A stretch of DNA of 64,000 bases from JBNAGF01 sp049801055 (lineage in GTDB: Bacteria; Pseudomonadota; Alphaproteobacteria; Rhodobacterales; Rhodobacteraceae). Under the pieces are notes generated by a model. It worked only from the letters and a program-made list of their open reading frames with translations. It did not search any database and had not been told where the DNA came from. The position numbers and the translations under genes are program-made. The DNA is taken from NCBI RefSeq assembly GCF_049801055.1, contig NZ_JBNAGF010000002.1:372001-436000 (forward strand), read 5' to 3'. This document shows positions 8,629-17,274 of the stretch, one piece after another (positions within the stretch are counted from its first letter, which is position 1; each line of letters begins with the position of its first letter).

Positions 8629-9546
8629 ATGATGAAACAGCTGATGGCAGTTGTAACGGTGGTCGCTGCGCTGATCGTGATCTGGTACGTGGCCTGTATT
8701 CCCATGAATATCAAGGGGATACTGACCGAAGCTGAACGAGCTGGAGCTGAGGTTGTTCCGCCTGAGGCCAAGACCCGACGCGACATGAGCGAACTCAAAC
8801 TCGTGGCCGATAACAGTTTTGCCATTCCCGCAACTTGGTCGCAGGAGCGCCCTCGGCTGCCGGCGCCGCATCAGGTGGGCACCGAGCTCTGGGATACGAC
8901 ATTCAACAAGAAAATCACTTCGAAGCGATCGCTGGTGTTTCATGGATGGGTGACGCTTAGCGCCACGTTGCTGGGCTTTGCCATCGGCACCGGGCTGGGG
9001 ATCCTTCTGGCGGTGGGCATCGTGCATTCCAAAGTGATGGATATGTCGGTCATGCCTTGGGCCATTGTCAGTCAAACAATCCCGATCATCGCCTTGGCGC
9101 CGATGATCATCGTGGTGCTTTATTCAGTTGGAGTGCAGGGGATTATCCCCAAGGCCGTGATCTCGGCCTATCTCAGCTTTTTCCCGGTGGTTGTGGGCAT
9201 GGTGAAAGGGTTGCGCAGCCCGGACGGGCCGCAGCTGGACCTGCTGCGCACCTACAATGCCTCAAAATCGCAGGGCTTCTGGAAGTTGCGGCTTCCGGCG
9301 TCCATGCCATACCTGTTTGCGTCTCTGAAGATCGGCATTGCCGCCTCGCTTGTCGGCGCGATCGTCGGTGAATTGCCGACTGGGGCTGTGGCGGGCCTGG
9401 GTGCACGGCTGCTGGCCGGCAGCTATTATGGTCAGACTGTGCAGATCTGGTCGGCGCTGTTCGCGGCGGCAATTCTCGCGGCTGGACTGGTCGGCCTGCT
9501 GGGCCTGATTGAACGGTCTGTGTTAAAGCGGATGGGCATGGCATGA
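8629..9546 (+). CDS. ABC transporter permease
   Basis: 305 residues. An N-terminal membrane segment (about residues 1-24) is followed by a roughly 75-residue soluble stretch, then the five-or-so-helix BPD_transp_1 domain with the cytoplasmic EAA-type loop TYNASKSQGFWKLRLPASMP. The long first periplasmic stretch is unusual for the TauC/SsuC type. ATG 8629 is preferred because GGAGG (8616-8620) lies 8 bases upstream. It pairs with the permease at 9635. Confidence 0.88.
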   Translation: MMKQLMAVVTVVAALIVIWYVACIPMNIKGILTEAERAGAEVVPPEAKTRRDMSELKLVADNSFAIPATWSQERPRLPAPHQVGTELWDTTFNKKITSKRSLVFHGWVTLSATLLGFAIGTGLGILLAVGIVHSKVMDMSVMPWAIVSQTIPIIALAPMIIVVLYSVGVQGIIPKAVISAYLSFFPVVVGMVKGLRSPDGPQLDLLRTYNASKSQGFWKLRLPASMPYLFASLKIGIAASLVGAIVGELPTGAVAGLGARLLAGSYYGQTVQIWSALFAAAILAAGLVGLLGLIERSVLKRMGMA

Positions 9547-9634
9547 GTATTGCTGCTGTAATCCGGGGCGCGACGCCCACCAAAGGACGGCTCTGTAAGG
9601 GCGTTTCCATTTGGCGCAATCGGGAGGCAACGCG

Positions 9635-10480
9635 ATGACACTGGTATTTGCCGCGCTTCTGGTCTGGCTTGCAGGATGGTGGGTGAACACCCGTCTTGCC
9701 GAAGGGCCCCATGCGGATACGCGCGTGGTGCAGCTTTTGGTGCCGCTGATTTTTGGACTGACCGTTCTGGCAATGTGGGAACTGGTGGTTCGCGGGCTCC
9801 AAGTGTCGCTTGTGATCCTGCCGGCACCTTCGGTCATTGCCGAGCGGTTTGTATCGAGCGTGCCGGTTCTTTGGGAAGACTTCGTACAGACCTTTGTTAA
9901 GGGCGCGCTGAGTGGATATTTGATTGGCTGCCTGTCCGCCTTTCTGGTCGCGATCATGGTCGACCGGTCGGAATTCCTGCGGCTTGGCCTGTTGCCGGTT
10001 GGCAATTTCGTGGCCGCGCTGCCAATTGTCGGAACCGCACCCATCCTTGTGATGTGGTTCGGGTTTGACTGGCAGTCAAAGGCCGCCGTTGTGGTTGTCA
10101 TGGTGTTCTTTCCGGTGCTGATCAACACGGTGGCCGGTCTGCGCGAGACAACCCAGATGCAGCGGGACCTGATGGAAACATATGCCGCCTCATACTGGCA
10201 GAGTTTTTTCAAACTGCGTTTGCCTGCGGCCATGCCCTTCGTTTTCAACGGGCTCAAGATTTCGACCACGCTGGCGCTGATCGGTGCGATCGTTGCTGAA
10301 TTCTTTGGCTCGCCGACGCTGGGCATGGGGTTTCGTATCTCTACCAGCGTTGGCCAGCTTGCGCTTGATATGGTCTGGGCCGAAATTGTGGTGGCGGCGC
10401 TGGCCGGGACGATGTTCTATGGGGCTGTGGCGATGATCGAGAAGGTCGTGACCTTCTGGCATCCGTCGCAACGAGGTTAA
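9635..10480 (+). CDS. ABC transporter permease
   Basis: 281 residues, second inner-membrane subunit. The EAA loop reads METYAASYWQSFFKLRLPAA near residue 180, with about seven hydrophobic segments. The start is set at ATG 9635, 7 bases after GGGAGG. Together with the preceding permease it would form the heterodimeric channel of the NMT1/THI5-type importer. Confidence 0.88.
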   Translation: MTLVFAALLVWLAGWWVNTRLAEGPHADTRVVQLLVPLIFGLTVLAMWELVVRGLQVSLVILPAPSVIAERFVSSVPVLWEDFVQTFVKGALSGYLIGCLSAFLVAIMVDRSEFLRLGLLPVGNFVAALPIVGTAPILVMWFGFDWQSKAAVVVVMVFFPVLINTVAGLRETTQMQRDLMETYAASYWQSFFKLRLPAAMPFVFNGLKISTTLALIGAIVAEFFGSPTLGMGFRISTSVGQLALDMVWAEIVVAALAGTMFYGAVAMIEKVVTFWHPSQRG

Positions 10481-10557
10481 GAGACGGGTTTGATGAGCGG
10501 AGCCTCCGGAAAGAGGGGCAAAAAAACAAAAGACATATCAACAAGGAGAAGAAAGCG

Positions 10558-11547
10558 ATGATGAAGCGACTTGGCGGAGCGGTATCCGCTCTGGTTCTGG
10601 CAGCCACGGGAGCTTGGGCTGCGGATGAGGTAAAGTTGCAGCTCAAATGGGTGACGCAGGCGCAGTTCGCCGGTTACTATGTGGCGCTTGATCAGGGGTT
10701 CTACGAAGAGGAAGGCCTGGATGTGACCATCCTGCCAGGTGGCCCGGATATCGCGCCGACGCAGGTGATTGCCGGTGGCGGAGCTGACGTAACCGTCGAA
10801 TGGATGCCGGCAGCGCTGGCGGCGCGGGAAAAGGGTTTGCCGCTGGTCAATATCGCGCAGCCTTTCAAGAGCTCGGGGATGATGCTGACCTGCTGGAAAG
10901 ATGCGGGGATCGCGTCGCCCGATGATCTCAAGAACCGCACGCTCGGTGTCTGGTTCTTTGGCAACGAATTTCCCTTCATGAGCTGGATGAGCCAGCTGGG
11001 TATCGACACCGCCGGCAAGTCGGAAAACGGAGTTGAGGTTCTGAAACAGGGCTTCAACGTCGACCCGCTTTTGCAGCGTCAGGCAGATTGTATTTCCACC
11101 ATGACCTACAACGAATACTGGCAGGTCATCGACGCCGGGGTGAATCCGGACGAGCTGGTGACTTTCAAATACGAAGATCAGGGCGTGGCGACACTGGAGG
11201 ACGGTCTCTATGTGCTCGAGGAAAACCTGAGCGATCCAGCTTTTGCAGACCGCATGGAGCGGTTTGTCCGGGCATCCATGAAAGGCTGGAAATGGGCTGA
11301 AGAGAACCCGGATGACGCAGCTGGTATCGTGCTCGACAATGACGCGACGGGTGCCCAGACCGAAACCCACCAGAAGCGGATGATGGGTGAAATCGCCAAG
11401 CTGACCGCTGGCTCGAACGGGGCGCTGGATCCTGCTGATTTCGACCGTACGGTTGCCACCCTGATGGCCGGCGGATCGGATCCGGTGATCACCAAGCAGC
11501 CCGAGGGCGCTTGGACTCACGCGATCACCGATGCTGCGCTGAAGTAA
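10558..11547 (+). CDS. ABC transporter substrate-binding protein, NMT1/THI5-like
   Basis: 329 residues with a Sec signal peptide (MMKRLGGAVSALVLAATGAWA, cleavage probably after AWA). The mature start (KLQLKWVTQAQFAGYYVAL) is the classic NMT1/THI5 opening, found in pyrimidine-precursor and related importers. It is the periplasmic binding subunit of the transporter at 7786-10480 and ends the pyrimidine operon, before a strong terminator. The exact ligand (uracil, thymine, hydantoin or another ureide) is not readable. Confidence 0.9.
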   Translation: MMKRLGGAVSALVLAATGAWAADEVKLQLKWVTQAQFAGYYVALDQGFYEEEGLDVTILPGGPDIAPTQVIAGGGADVTVEWMPAALAAREKGLPLVNIAQPFKSSGMMLTCWKDAGIASPDDLKNRTLGVWFFGNEFPFMSWMSQLGIDTAGKSENGVEVLKQGFNVDPLLQRQADCISTMTYNEYWQVIDAGVNPDELVTFKYEDQGVATLEDGLYVLEENLSDPAFADRMERFVRASMKGWKWAEENPDDAAGIVLDNDATGAQTETHQKRMMGEIAKLTAGSNGALDPADFDRTVATLMAGGSDPVITKQPEGAWTHAITDAALK

Positions 11548-11578
11548 AGCGCATCGATCTCATTGCCTATGAGGAAGC

Positions 11579-11606
11579 GCGGCCCCCAACCCGGGCCGCG
11601 TTTTTC
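11579..11606 (+). terminator. Rho-independent terminator of the pyrimidine operon
   Basis: GCGGCCC (11579-11585) and GGGCCGC (11593-11599) with a 7-base loop are followed by GTTTTTCATTTT. Confidence 0.85.
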
Positions 11607-11909
11607 ATTTTGGCGCTGTTTTTTCAAGCGCCGGTGCAGTCGGGGAATTCGCGGTCAATAGATGAGGAGTTTCTTCTAACGTTATAATATTTAGTTGTTT
11701 TCCTGGACGCACAGAGGCCGCGCAAGAATTCGAACCGATGTTCTGGCTTTCTTCGGTCGAAGCGGCAAACTTTGAGCGGTTGCCCGGTTGTGGTGCAAAG
11801 TCTCTGATCCTGCAAAGGGTGCTATGACAAAACGACCAGCGACACTGCGCACCATTTAGTAACACGGTCGCAGCTTGTAAGACGTTTCAAAAATAGACGG
11901 AGATTATCA
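11607..11909. other. Intergenic region upstream of tupA
   Basis: About 300 bp with no convincing gene. A perfect TATAAT (11683-11688) is present but has no good -35 at the right distance. No clear tungstate- or molybdate-responsive operator was recognised. AGACGGAGA at 11895-11903 is the probable ribosome site for tupA. Confidence 0.5.
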
Positions 11910-12737
11910 ATGTTCGGAAATTTCATCCGAGGCACGGCTCTGGCCATTGGAGCCCTGGCAGCGCTCGGTACAGGCCCTGCCGGCGCCGAGGAGAGCTTCA
12001 TTGTTGTTCAGTCCACTACGTCGACCCAGAACTCAGGATTGCTGGATGCTATCCTGCCGGGGTTCGAGGCGGAAACGGGAATCGACGTTCGTGTCGTTGC
12101 GGTTGGGACCGGGCAGGCCATCAAGAATGCCCGAAATGGCGACGGTGACGTTCTTCTGGTCCACGCAAAACCCGCCGAGGAAGAGTTCGTTTCCCAGGGA
12201 TGGGGGGTCGAGAGGTTGGACGTCATGTATAACGATTTCGTTCTGGTTGGCCCGGCTTCGGATCCGGCGGCCGTCAAGGGCGGCTCGGACATCGTGGCAG
12301 CCCTGACCGCCATTGCCGCAGCCGAAGTGCCGTTTACCTCACGCGGCGATGACAGTGGGACGCACAAGGCCGAATTGCGTCACTGGCAGACAGCCGAGGT
12401 CGATGTCGATGCCGCGTCGGGCAGTTGGTATCGCGAAACCGGATCCGGTATGGGGGCGACTCTGAACGTGGCTGCAGGAATGGGGGCTTACGCACTGACC
12501 GACCGCGCCACCTGGATTGCCTTCGGCAACAAGGACGGCATGGAAATCGTCGTCGAAGGTGATCCAAGGCTGTTCAATCAGTATGGCGTGATCCTTGTGA
12601 ACCCGAAAAAACACCCCGGTGTGCGTGGCATTGCCGGCCAACGTTTCATCGACTGGCTGGTCGGCGCAGACGGGCAGGCGGCGATCGCCAACTACAAGCT
12701 GGATGGTCAACAATTGTTCTTTCCGAACGCCAAGTGA
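11910..12737 (+). CDS. tupA: Tungstate ABC transporter substrate-binding protein TupA
   Basis: 275 residues with a signal peptide ending near GPAGA-EE. The mature protein opens with VVQSTTSTQNSGLLD, the oxyanion-binding TTST segment of TupA-type periplasmic proteins, and ends with RFIDWLVGADGQAAIANYKL. It captures tungstate in the periplasm. No tupB/tupC permease or ATPase gene follows; a terminator comes next and then unrelated genes. A formate dehydrogenase cluster starts 0.8 kb away, which fits a tungsten supply role. Molybdate or sulfate specificity is less likely given the TTST motif. Confidence 0.88.
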   Translation: MFGNFIRGTALAIGALAALGTGPAGAEESFIVVQSTTSTQNSGLLDAILPGFEAETGIDVRVVAVGTGQAIKNARNGDGDVLLVHAKPAEEEFVSQGWGVERLDVMYNDFVLVGPASDPAAVKGGSDIVAALTAIAAAEVPFTSRGDDSGTHKAELRHWQTAEVDVDAASGSWYRETGSGMGATLNVAAGMGAYALTDRATWIAFGNKDGMEIVVEGDPRLFNQYGVILVNPKKHPGVRGIAGQRFIDWLVGADGQAAIANYKLDGQQLFFPNAK

Positions 12738-12763
12738 TGGTGGATTGACATCAATGGGTCAGC

Positions 12764-12797
12764 GCCGCCCCCACGTATTCGCGGGGGCGGCTTTTTT
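12764..12797 (+). terminator. Rho-independent terminator after tupA
   Basis: GCCGCCCCC (12764-12772) pairs perfectly with GGGGGCGGC (12783-12791) over a 10-base loop and is followed by a T6 run. Confidence 0.9.
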
Positions 12798-12895
12798 GTG
12801 CTGGCCAGTTGGCTGTCGACCACAGCCACAAACTCTCGGGCTCAATCCCGTGCCGGGCGACAATTCCATTTCTGTGTTTCATGACATGTTCCTTT

Positions 12896-13153
12896 TCATC
12901 GTTGGTTTAGCTGTGCGCGGACAGACTTGATGCCCAGCCTCGAAGCCCGATAGGGCCGTCCGTTCTGCGAGCGGATGAAGCGACGCCGTTTCAGACGTTT
13001 GAATACATCCAAAGTGCAGTCGGTCAAAACGTAGCCGTCACGCGTATAGCAGGTGATGTCGCGGATTTTGCCTTTCTCGCAGCGTTCGTGGTGGATGGAT
13101 CCACCACGGGCGAGTTCGTGCAAAACACGCTGTTCGTGTTTTGAGATATTCAA
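12896..13153 (-). CDS. yjhX: YjhX-family small protein (UPF0386, annotated as toxin)
   Basis: 85 residues, matching the family length and pattern: NISKHEQRVLHELARGG near the start, a CYTRDGYVLTDCTLDVFKRL core and a QNGRPYRASRLGIKSVRAQL end. E. coli YjhX is proposed as a toxin paired with YjhQ, but many alphaproteobacteria carry it alone. No acetyltransferase-like YjhQ partner lies beside it here. The only possible start giving the full family N-terminus is TTG at 13153. Confidence 0.8.
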   Translation of the reverse strand: MNISKHEQRVLHELARGGSIHHERCEKGKIRDITCYTRDGYVLTDCTLDVFKRLKRRRFIRSQNGRPYRASRLGIKSVRAQLNQR

Positions 13154-13531
13154 CGGTGTGTCTCGATTTTATGAGAGTTCAGCAAAAGGACCGCCCAGCA
13201 GATCGCGTGGGTGGTTCAGGGGTGCTGTTGTTCCCGATGGTTTGTGCCGATCAGGAACGGACGGTTGTCCGGGTCTCTTGCATAAAATCTCCATTGCTCC
13301 GGGCATGTCTGCCTCGGGCTGTGTGGTATCTAGGGTTGGGAGGCGGGTCAGGCAAGAGCCGATGCAAGCCGGCGCGCAACTGTGCTCGTTTCGCAACCAC
13401 ATGGCCGGGTCGGGTGAGCGAATTTCCTGAGTATGAGCGTTTCTGGTTGGATTGCCACAAGTCGACTGCAGATCTGCCCGTGTCAGTCGGGGGATGGTCA
13501 GGTCATCCCTATTGCGGCATTGTAGGCGGTG
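13154..13531. other. Intergenic region between yjhX and the formate dehydrogenase cluster
   Basis: About 380 bp. Open frames on both strands lack ribosome sites and recognisable protein character. I see no gene or RNA here. Confidence 0.5.
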
Positions 13532-13657
13532 TCAGTCCAGACGCACCGATCCGCTGGCGGTGCGATCGGCGGCTGAGTATCCCATTTGTTCCAGAACAAA
13601 GGGTGCAGAGATCGTGATGATGACCATTGCGGCGCAGGCGGCAAGAAAAGCTTTCAT
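13532..13657 (-). CDS. 41-aa small membrane peptide at the end of the fdh operon
   Basis: A 41-residue frame starting 9 bp after the stop of the WD40-cytochrome gene, with AGGAAC just before its ATG (13657). It has an N-terminal hydrophobic segment (MKAFLAACAAMVIITISAPF) and a short polar tail ending ASGSVRLD. Similar tiny single-pass proteins with a -RxASGxVRL tail are common in this bacterial family. It may be a small subunit or have an unrelated role. Confidence 0.6.
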   Translation of the reverse strand: MKAFLAACAAMVIITISAPFVLEQMGYSAADRTASGSVRLD

Positions 13658-13666
13658 GTCAGGTTC

Positions 13667-14956
13667 CTAGTTCCGGTCATTTGACGTTGTGCGGCGAATA
13701 TAGGCGATCAGGTCAGCCCGGTCGGCGGGATCCGCAATCCGCTGCATCGGCATCTTGGTTCCCGGGATGTAGTGGTCGGGTCCCTTGTCAAAGAGCGCAT
13801 CAATGGTGTCATCCGACCAGATGATCTCGGATCCGTTCAACGTGTCCGAGTAGAGATAGCCCGGCAAGCTTCCGGCCCGACGACCGAAAACACCGTGCAG
13901 GGTAGGGCCCGCGCGCCTTTGGCCGTCCGGCGTAAGGGCGTGGCAGATGGAGCATTTGCGGGCAAACTGGCGTTCTCCGTTCTCCATTTCGTCGGGGTCC
14001 TTGAGGAACGTGCGTTTTTCGGTGGCCATCTGCCCGTGCTCGGTGAGCGAAGCCACGGGCCAGCTATACATGGCGTCGTCAATGCCACCGGCATAGATGT
14101 CCTGCCCGTCTGTGGACCAGCCAAGCGCCCAGACCGGGCCGCGAAGAGTGGCGCGAAAGTCGCGTGAAATCCGCCATTCTGTCGTATCTATGACCATGAT
14201 GTAGCCTTCGCCGTCACCGACGGCGAGGCGGGTTTGATCCGGGTTCAGCGCCAATGCAAGGATTGGTCGCCGGTCCAGCGTGAAATCCGCAATTTCGGTT
14301 CCGGTCTCGATGTCGATAACCCGGGTCACCCCGTCTACAGCACCATAGGCCAGCCATCCCTGTTCGTGGTTTACGGCAATCTCGTTGATCCCGAACCCAT
14401 GCCGAAGGATCTGGCGATGCTCCTGACCGCTGGCCACTTCCCATTCCCGCAGAGTGCCATCTGAGCTGGCAGAGTAGATCCGGCTGTGATCGTCGGAGAA
14501 AGCAACCGCGTTGACCCCAGCCGAATGGCCTTGGAGCAAACGCCCCTCGCCGCCATCGCGTGGCCAAAGACCTATAGTTCCATCCCAACTCGCCGAGGCA
14601 ACAAGCCCCGGCGCTGCAGCCAGCCCAACCACCTTGCCCCGGTGCCGGCCCAGAATTGTGCCGGGCGACGACCATTTGCGAATTGTGAAATCGTCGGAAG
14701 CCGAAAATATGGTGTCACCGTCAAATATCACCGTGTTGACGGCGGCCTCGTGCCCTTCGTGCCAGTCGGGTGACCGATCCCGCCAGACGCCGACCGAGTT
14801 GTCGAAACTGGCGGTGGCGATCCGGCCATCCTGCGCAACAGCGATATCCATAATCGGTCCGCCGTGGCCCTTGAGGGTATAGAACTCCTCTGCCGATACC
14901 CCAGTCGGATGGAAGGGGAGCAGAAGCAAGGCGCATATGCCAGCGAGGTGCCGCAC
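13667..14956 (-). CDS. WD40-repeat / cytochrome c fusion protein
   Basis: 429 residues with a signal peptide (cleavage near VSA-EE). Residues about 25-310 form WD40-like repeats (LKGHGGPIMDIAVAQDGRIA, HEGHEAAVNTVIF, LQGHSAGVNAVAFS, each with W-D/E-like ends). The last ~110 residues form a class I cytochrome c with haem site CSICH, FGRRAGS and an axial Met in GTKMPM. It would be a periplasmic electron carrier or scaffold. It lies 14 bp after the FDH gamma gene in the same direction, so it probably serves as electron acceptor or partner of the formate dehydrogenase. Confidence 0.85.
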   Translation of the reverse strand: MRHLAGICALLLLPFHPTGVSAEEFYTLKGHGGPIMDIAVAQDGRIATASFDNSVGVWRDRSPDWHEGHEAAVNTVIFDGDTIFSASDDFTIRKWSSPGTILGRHRGKVVGLAAAPGLVASASWDGTIGLWPRDGGEGRLLQGHSAGVNAVAFSDDHSRIYSASSDGTLREWEVASGQEHRQILRHGFGINEIAVNHEQGWLAYGAVDGVTRVIDIETGTEIADFTLDRRPILALALNPDQTRLAVGDGEGYIMVIDTTEWRISRDFRATLRGPVWALGWSTDGQDIYAGGIDDAMYSWPVASLTEHGQMATEKRTFLKDPDEMENGERQFARKCSICHALTPDGQRRAGPTLHGVFGRRAGSLPGYLYSDTLNGSEIIWSDDTIDALFDKGPDHYIPGTKMPMQRIADPADRADLIAYIRRTTSNDRN

Positions 14957-14970
14957 CGCTCAGATCACGA

Positions 14971-16200
14971 CTACTCGGCTGGCGAAGTCGCAGCGGCGGC
15001 CCGGTCTTTTTCGGCCTCTTCGACTTCCTCAACCCACAGTCGATGGTGTTCGCGCGCCCATTGCAGTTCGACCTCGCCGCTTCCCATGGCATCAAATGCA
15101 CCTTCCATGCCAACCGACCCGAGATAGATATGGGCAAAGATGATCGCGAGGAACAGGAAGGCGATCGCAAGATGCAGCACTTGTGCGAATTGCATCTCCT
15201 GATGCGGTGTCAATGGATCGGACAGGGGGGGCTGCCCGAACCAGCCAGGAATTCCGAGACCGTTGATGATACCCACGAACGGCTCAAACAAAGCGATCTG
15301 AAACGGGAACAGGAGGGAAAGTCCGGTGGCCGAGATGATCAGGCCAAAGACCACGCAGGACCAGAAAATGATTTTCTGACCGGCATTGAACTTTCGTGCG
15401 GGGGGATGCACGTCCTTGGAAAAAAGACCTCCGCCCACGGCTAGCCATTTCAAGTCATGTCGGTTCGGGATGTTGTGAACCACCCAGTTCACTGTGATGA
15501 TCACCAGCCCCAGCATAAAGGCCCAGGCGATATTGTTGTGCAGCATCTTGCTGACGAACGCGATGTTGGCAAAAGCTTCCTTGCCCATCCACGGGATGAC
15601 AAAGGCCCGCCCGAACAGCACTACCAGCCCGGTCGCACCGAGAATGAGGAACGATCCGCCAAACAGCCAGTGCCCGAACCTTTCGAAGCCCGAAAACCGG
15701 GTGATGGTCCGACCGGTTTTTTCGCCATCAATTCGGATCTTGCCGCGCAGCAGATAGAACAGCACCAGAAGGGCCAGCATGCCGCCCAGCAGGTAAGCGC
15801 CATAAGTGGCCAGCGGACCCTCTCGGACCTGCAGCCACCACATTCCGCCATCCTGAATGATAACCTCGGCCCCCGGACCACGGGATGATACGCTGATGTC
15901 CGCCGAGCCATAGCGAAGCGCTCGGTAGATGTCGCTGTCGGAGGCCACGCCACGGGTGCCGAGTTGCCCGATCAGGGCTTCGACATTGCCTTGGCCAGTA
16001 TTGCTCGCGCGATACTCGGTGTCGACTTTCTCGCCGCGTTGACGGGCGAGTATGTCTTCAAGCGTGGTCGCTCCGCCTGTCTGGCTGCGCTCCGCAGCGG
16101 AGGGTTCAGGTGCGTCTGTCGCGTTGGTCTGCTGCGCAACGGCCAGTCCTGACCATATGATCAGGGCGAAGAGGGCTGCAAGAGGGCGTATCAAGGTCAT
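14971..16200 (-). CDS. fdhC: Formate dehydrogenase gamma subunit (cytochrome b556)
   Basis: 409 residues. A signal peptide and a ~120-residue periplasmic region are followed by four or five membrane segments of the FdnI/FdoI cytochrome b type, with His residues in FERFGHWLFG, KMLHNNIAWAFM and LHLAIAFLFLAIIFAHIY suited to haem b ligation. It anchors the alpha-beta enzyme to the periplasmic face and passes electrons from formate toward quinone. The N-terminal extension is long compared with E. coli FdnI, as in other alphaproteobacterial homologues. Confidence 0.92.
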   Translation of the reverse strand: MTLIRPLAALFALIIWSGLAVAQQTNATDAPEPSAAERSQTGGATTLEDILARQRGEKVDTEYRASNTGQGNVEALIGQLGTRGVASDSDIYRALRYGSADISVSSRGPGAEVIIQDGGMWWLQVREGPLATYGAYLLGGMLALLVLFYLLRGKIRIDGEKTGRTITRFSGFERFGHWLFGGSFLILGATGLVVLFGRAFVIPWMGKEAFANIAFVSKMLHNNIAWAFMLGLVIITVNWVVHNIPNRHDLKWLAVGGGLFSKDVHPPARKFNAGQKIIFWSCVVFGLIISATGLSLLFPFQIALFEPFVGIINGLGIPGWFGQPPLSDPLTPHQEMQFAQVLHLAIAFLFLAIIFAHIYLGSVGMEGAFDAMGSGEVELQWAREHHRLWVEEVEEAEKDRAAAATSPAE

Positions 16201-16245
16201 CCTCGTGGGTCTTTCATCAGTTTGTCTGGCGCGGATGCAACAGCG

Positions 16246-16596
16246 TCAGCGGTCGAAGCCGCCCACCTGTCCAAAAAATTGCGCCCCGGAATTTGCCAGC
16301 CCGTCACGCACCGGACCTTTGGCAGGGCCATAAACGTCGAACCCTGTCGCGGTCAGAATGGTAAAGAATTTCTGGGCGAAGTTGGTCCCGAAATTCTGCA
16401 GGTGAAGACCTGCGTCGGCGTTACTGGCATATCGTTCAAAGATGTGGACAGAGGAGCCGTTGCGATGCCATTCGTAATTTTTTGCCCCGGGCTCTTTCAG
16501 CGTGGCCTCTACCATTTCGGGCGTCAGAGCCTCGAAGGCTTCGTCCTGACCGTCATTGATGTCAAGCCGCAGAACCCAGTACACGTCATCAGTCAT
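16246..16596 (-). CDS. Antibiotic-biosynthesis-monooxygenase (ABM)-like domain protein
   Basis: 116 residues. The pattern VYWVLRLDINDGQDEAFEAL ... EPGAKNYEWHRNG ... VHIFERYASNADAGLHL is that of the ferredoxin-like ABM fold, usually a small dimeric enzyme or ligand-binding domain. It sits between the genes for FDH beta and gamma, an unexpected place for this fold. It has no signal peptide. Function is unknown; a cofactor or stress role at the enzyme is possible. Confidence 0.75.
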   Translation of the reverse strand: MTDDVYWVLRLDINDGQDEAFEALTPEMVEATLKEPGAKNYEWHRNGSSVHIFERYASNADAGLHLQNFGTNFAQKFFTILTATGFDVYGPAKGPVRDGLANSGAQFFGQVGGFDR

Positions 16597-16668
16597 CGGT
16601 CGACTCCCCTGTGGTCAGAACGCCCCGGCGAAAGGCCGGGACGTTCAGTAGGTCACGTCGGGTCGGGG

Positions 16669-17262
16669 TCAGCCGCCCTTCTGGTCGTAGGCCGTGCCCC
16701 AACCCCATGCGCCCGAGCCAAAGCCGCGAGCCACCACGCGTTCGCGATAGATGGCCGAGACCACATCGCCGTCACCGGCGAGCAGCGCCTTGGTCGAACA
16801 CATCTCGGCGCAGAGGGGCAGCTTGCCCTCGGCGATCCGGTTGCGGCCGTATTTGGCGAACTCGGCGGTCGAGTGGGTCTCTTCGGGGCCACCGGCGCAG
16901 AAGGTGCACTTGTCCATCTTGCCACGGGATCCGAAATTGCCCGCCTGCGGATATTGCGGCGCGCCGAAGGGGCACGCATAGAAGCAATAGCCGCAGCCAA
17001 TGCAGAGATCCTTGGAGTGCAGGACCACGCCTTCTTCATTCTGATAGAAGCAGTCCACCGGGCACACCGCCATGCAGGGCGCGTCGGAACAATGCATGCA
17101 GGCCACAGAGATCGACCGTTCACCGGGTTTGCCATCGTTGATGGTCACCACCCGGCGGCGGTTGATGCCCCAAGGCACTTCATGTTCGTTCTTGCACGCC
17201 GTGACGCAGGCATTGCACTCGATGCAGCGCTCAGAGTCGCAGAGAAACTTTGCTCTTGCCAT
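16669..17262 (-). CDS. fdhB: Formate dehydrogenase beta subunit, four-cluster ferredoxin
   Basis: 197 residues with four [4Fe-4S] motifs: CIECNACVTACKNEH, CMHCSDAPCMAVCP, CIGCGYCFYACPFGAP and CTFCAGG with a later CAEMC. This is the electron-transfer subunit between the alpha-subunit active site and cytochrome b. The gene ends before the ABM gene and starts 12 bp after the alpha gene. GGAGACC precedes the ATG. Confidence 0.95.
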   Translation of the reverse strand: MARAKFLCDSERCIECNACVTACKNEHEVPWGINRRRVVTINDGKPGERSISVACMHCSDAPCMAVCPVDCFYQNEEGVVLHSKDLCIGCGYCFYACPFGAPQYPQAGNFGSRGKMDKCTFCAGGPEETHSTAEFAKYGRNRIAEGKLPLCAEMCSTKALLAGDGDVVSAIYRERVVARGFGSGAWGWGTAYDQKGG

Positions 17263-17274
17263 TTTGGGTCTCCT

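Noticed and set aside
11605..11865. 86-aa minus-strand frame
   Set aside because: No ribosome site and no family; it covers the tupA upstream region and overlaps the terminator T-run.
13053..13617. Two overlapping plus-strand frames (125 and 158 aa)
   Set aside because: Antisense to yjhX and the 41-aa gene, no ribosome site, no recognised domain.
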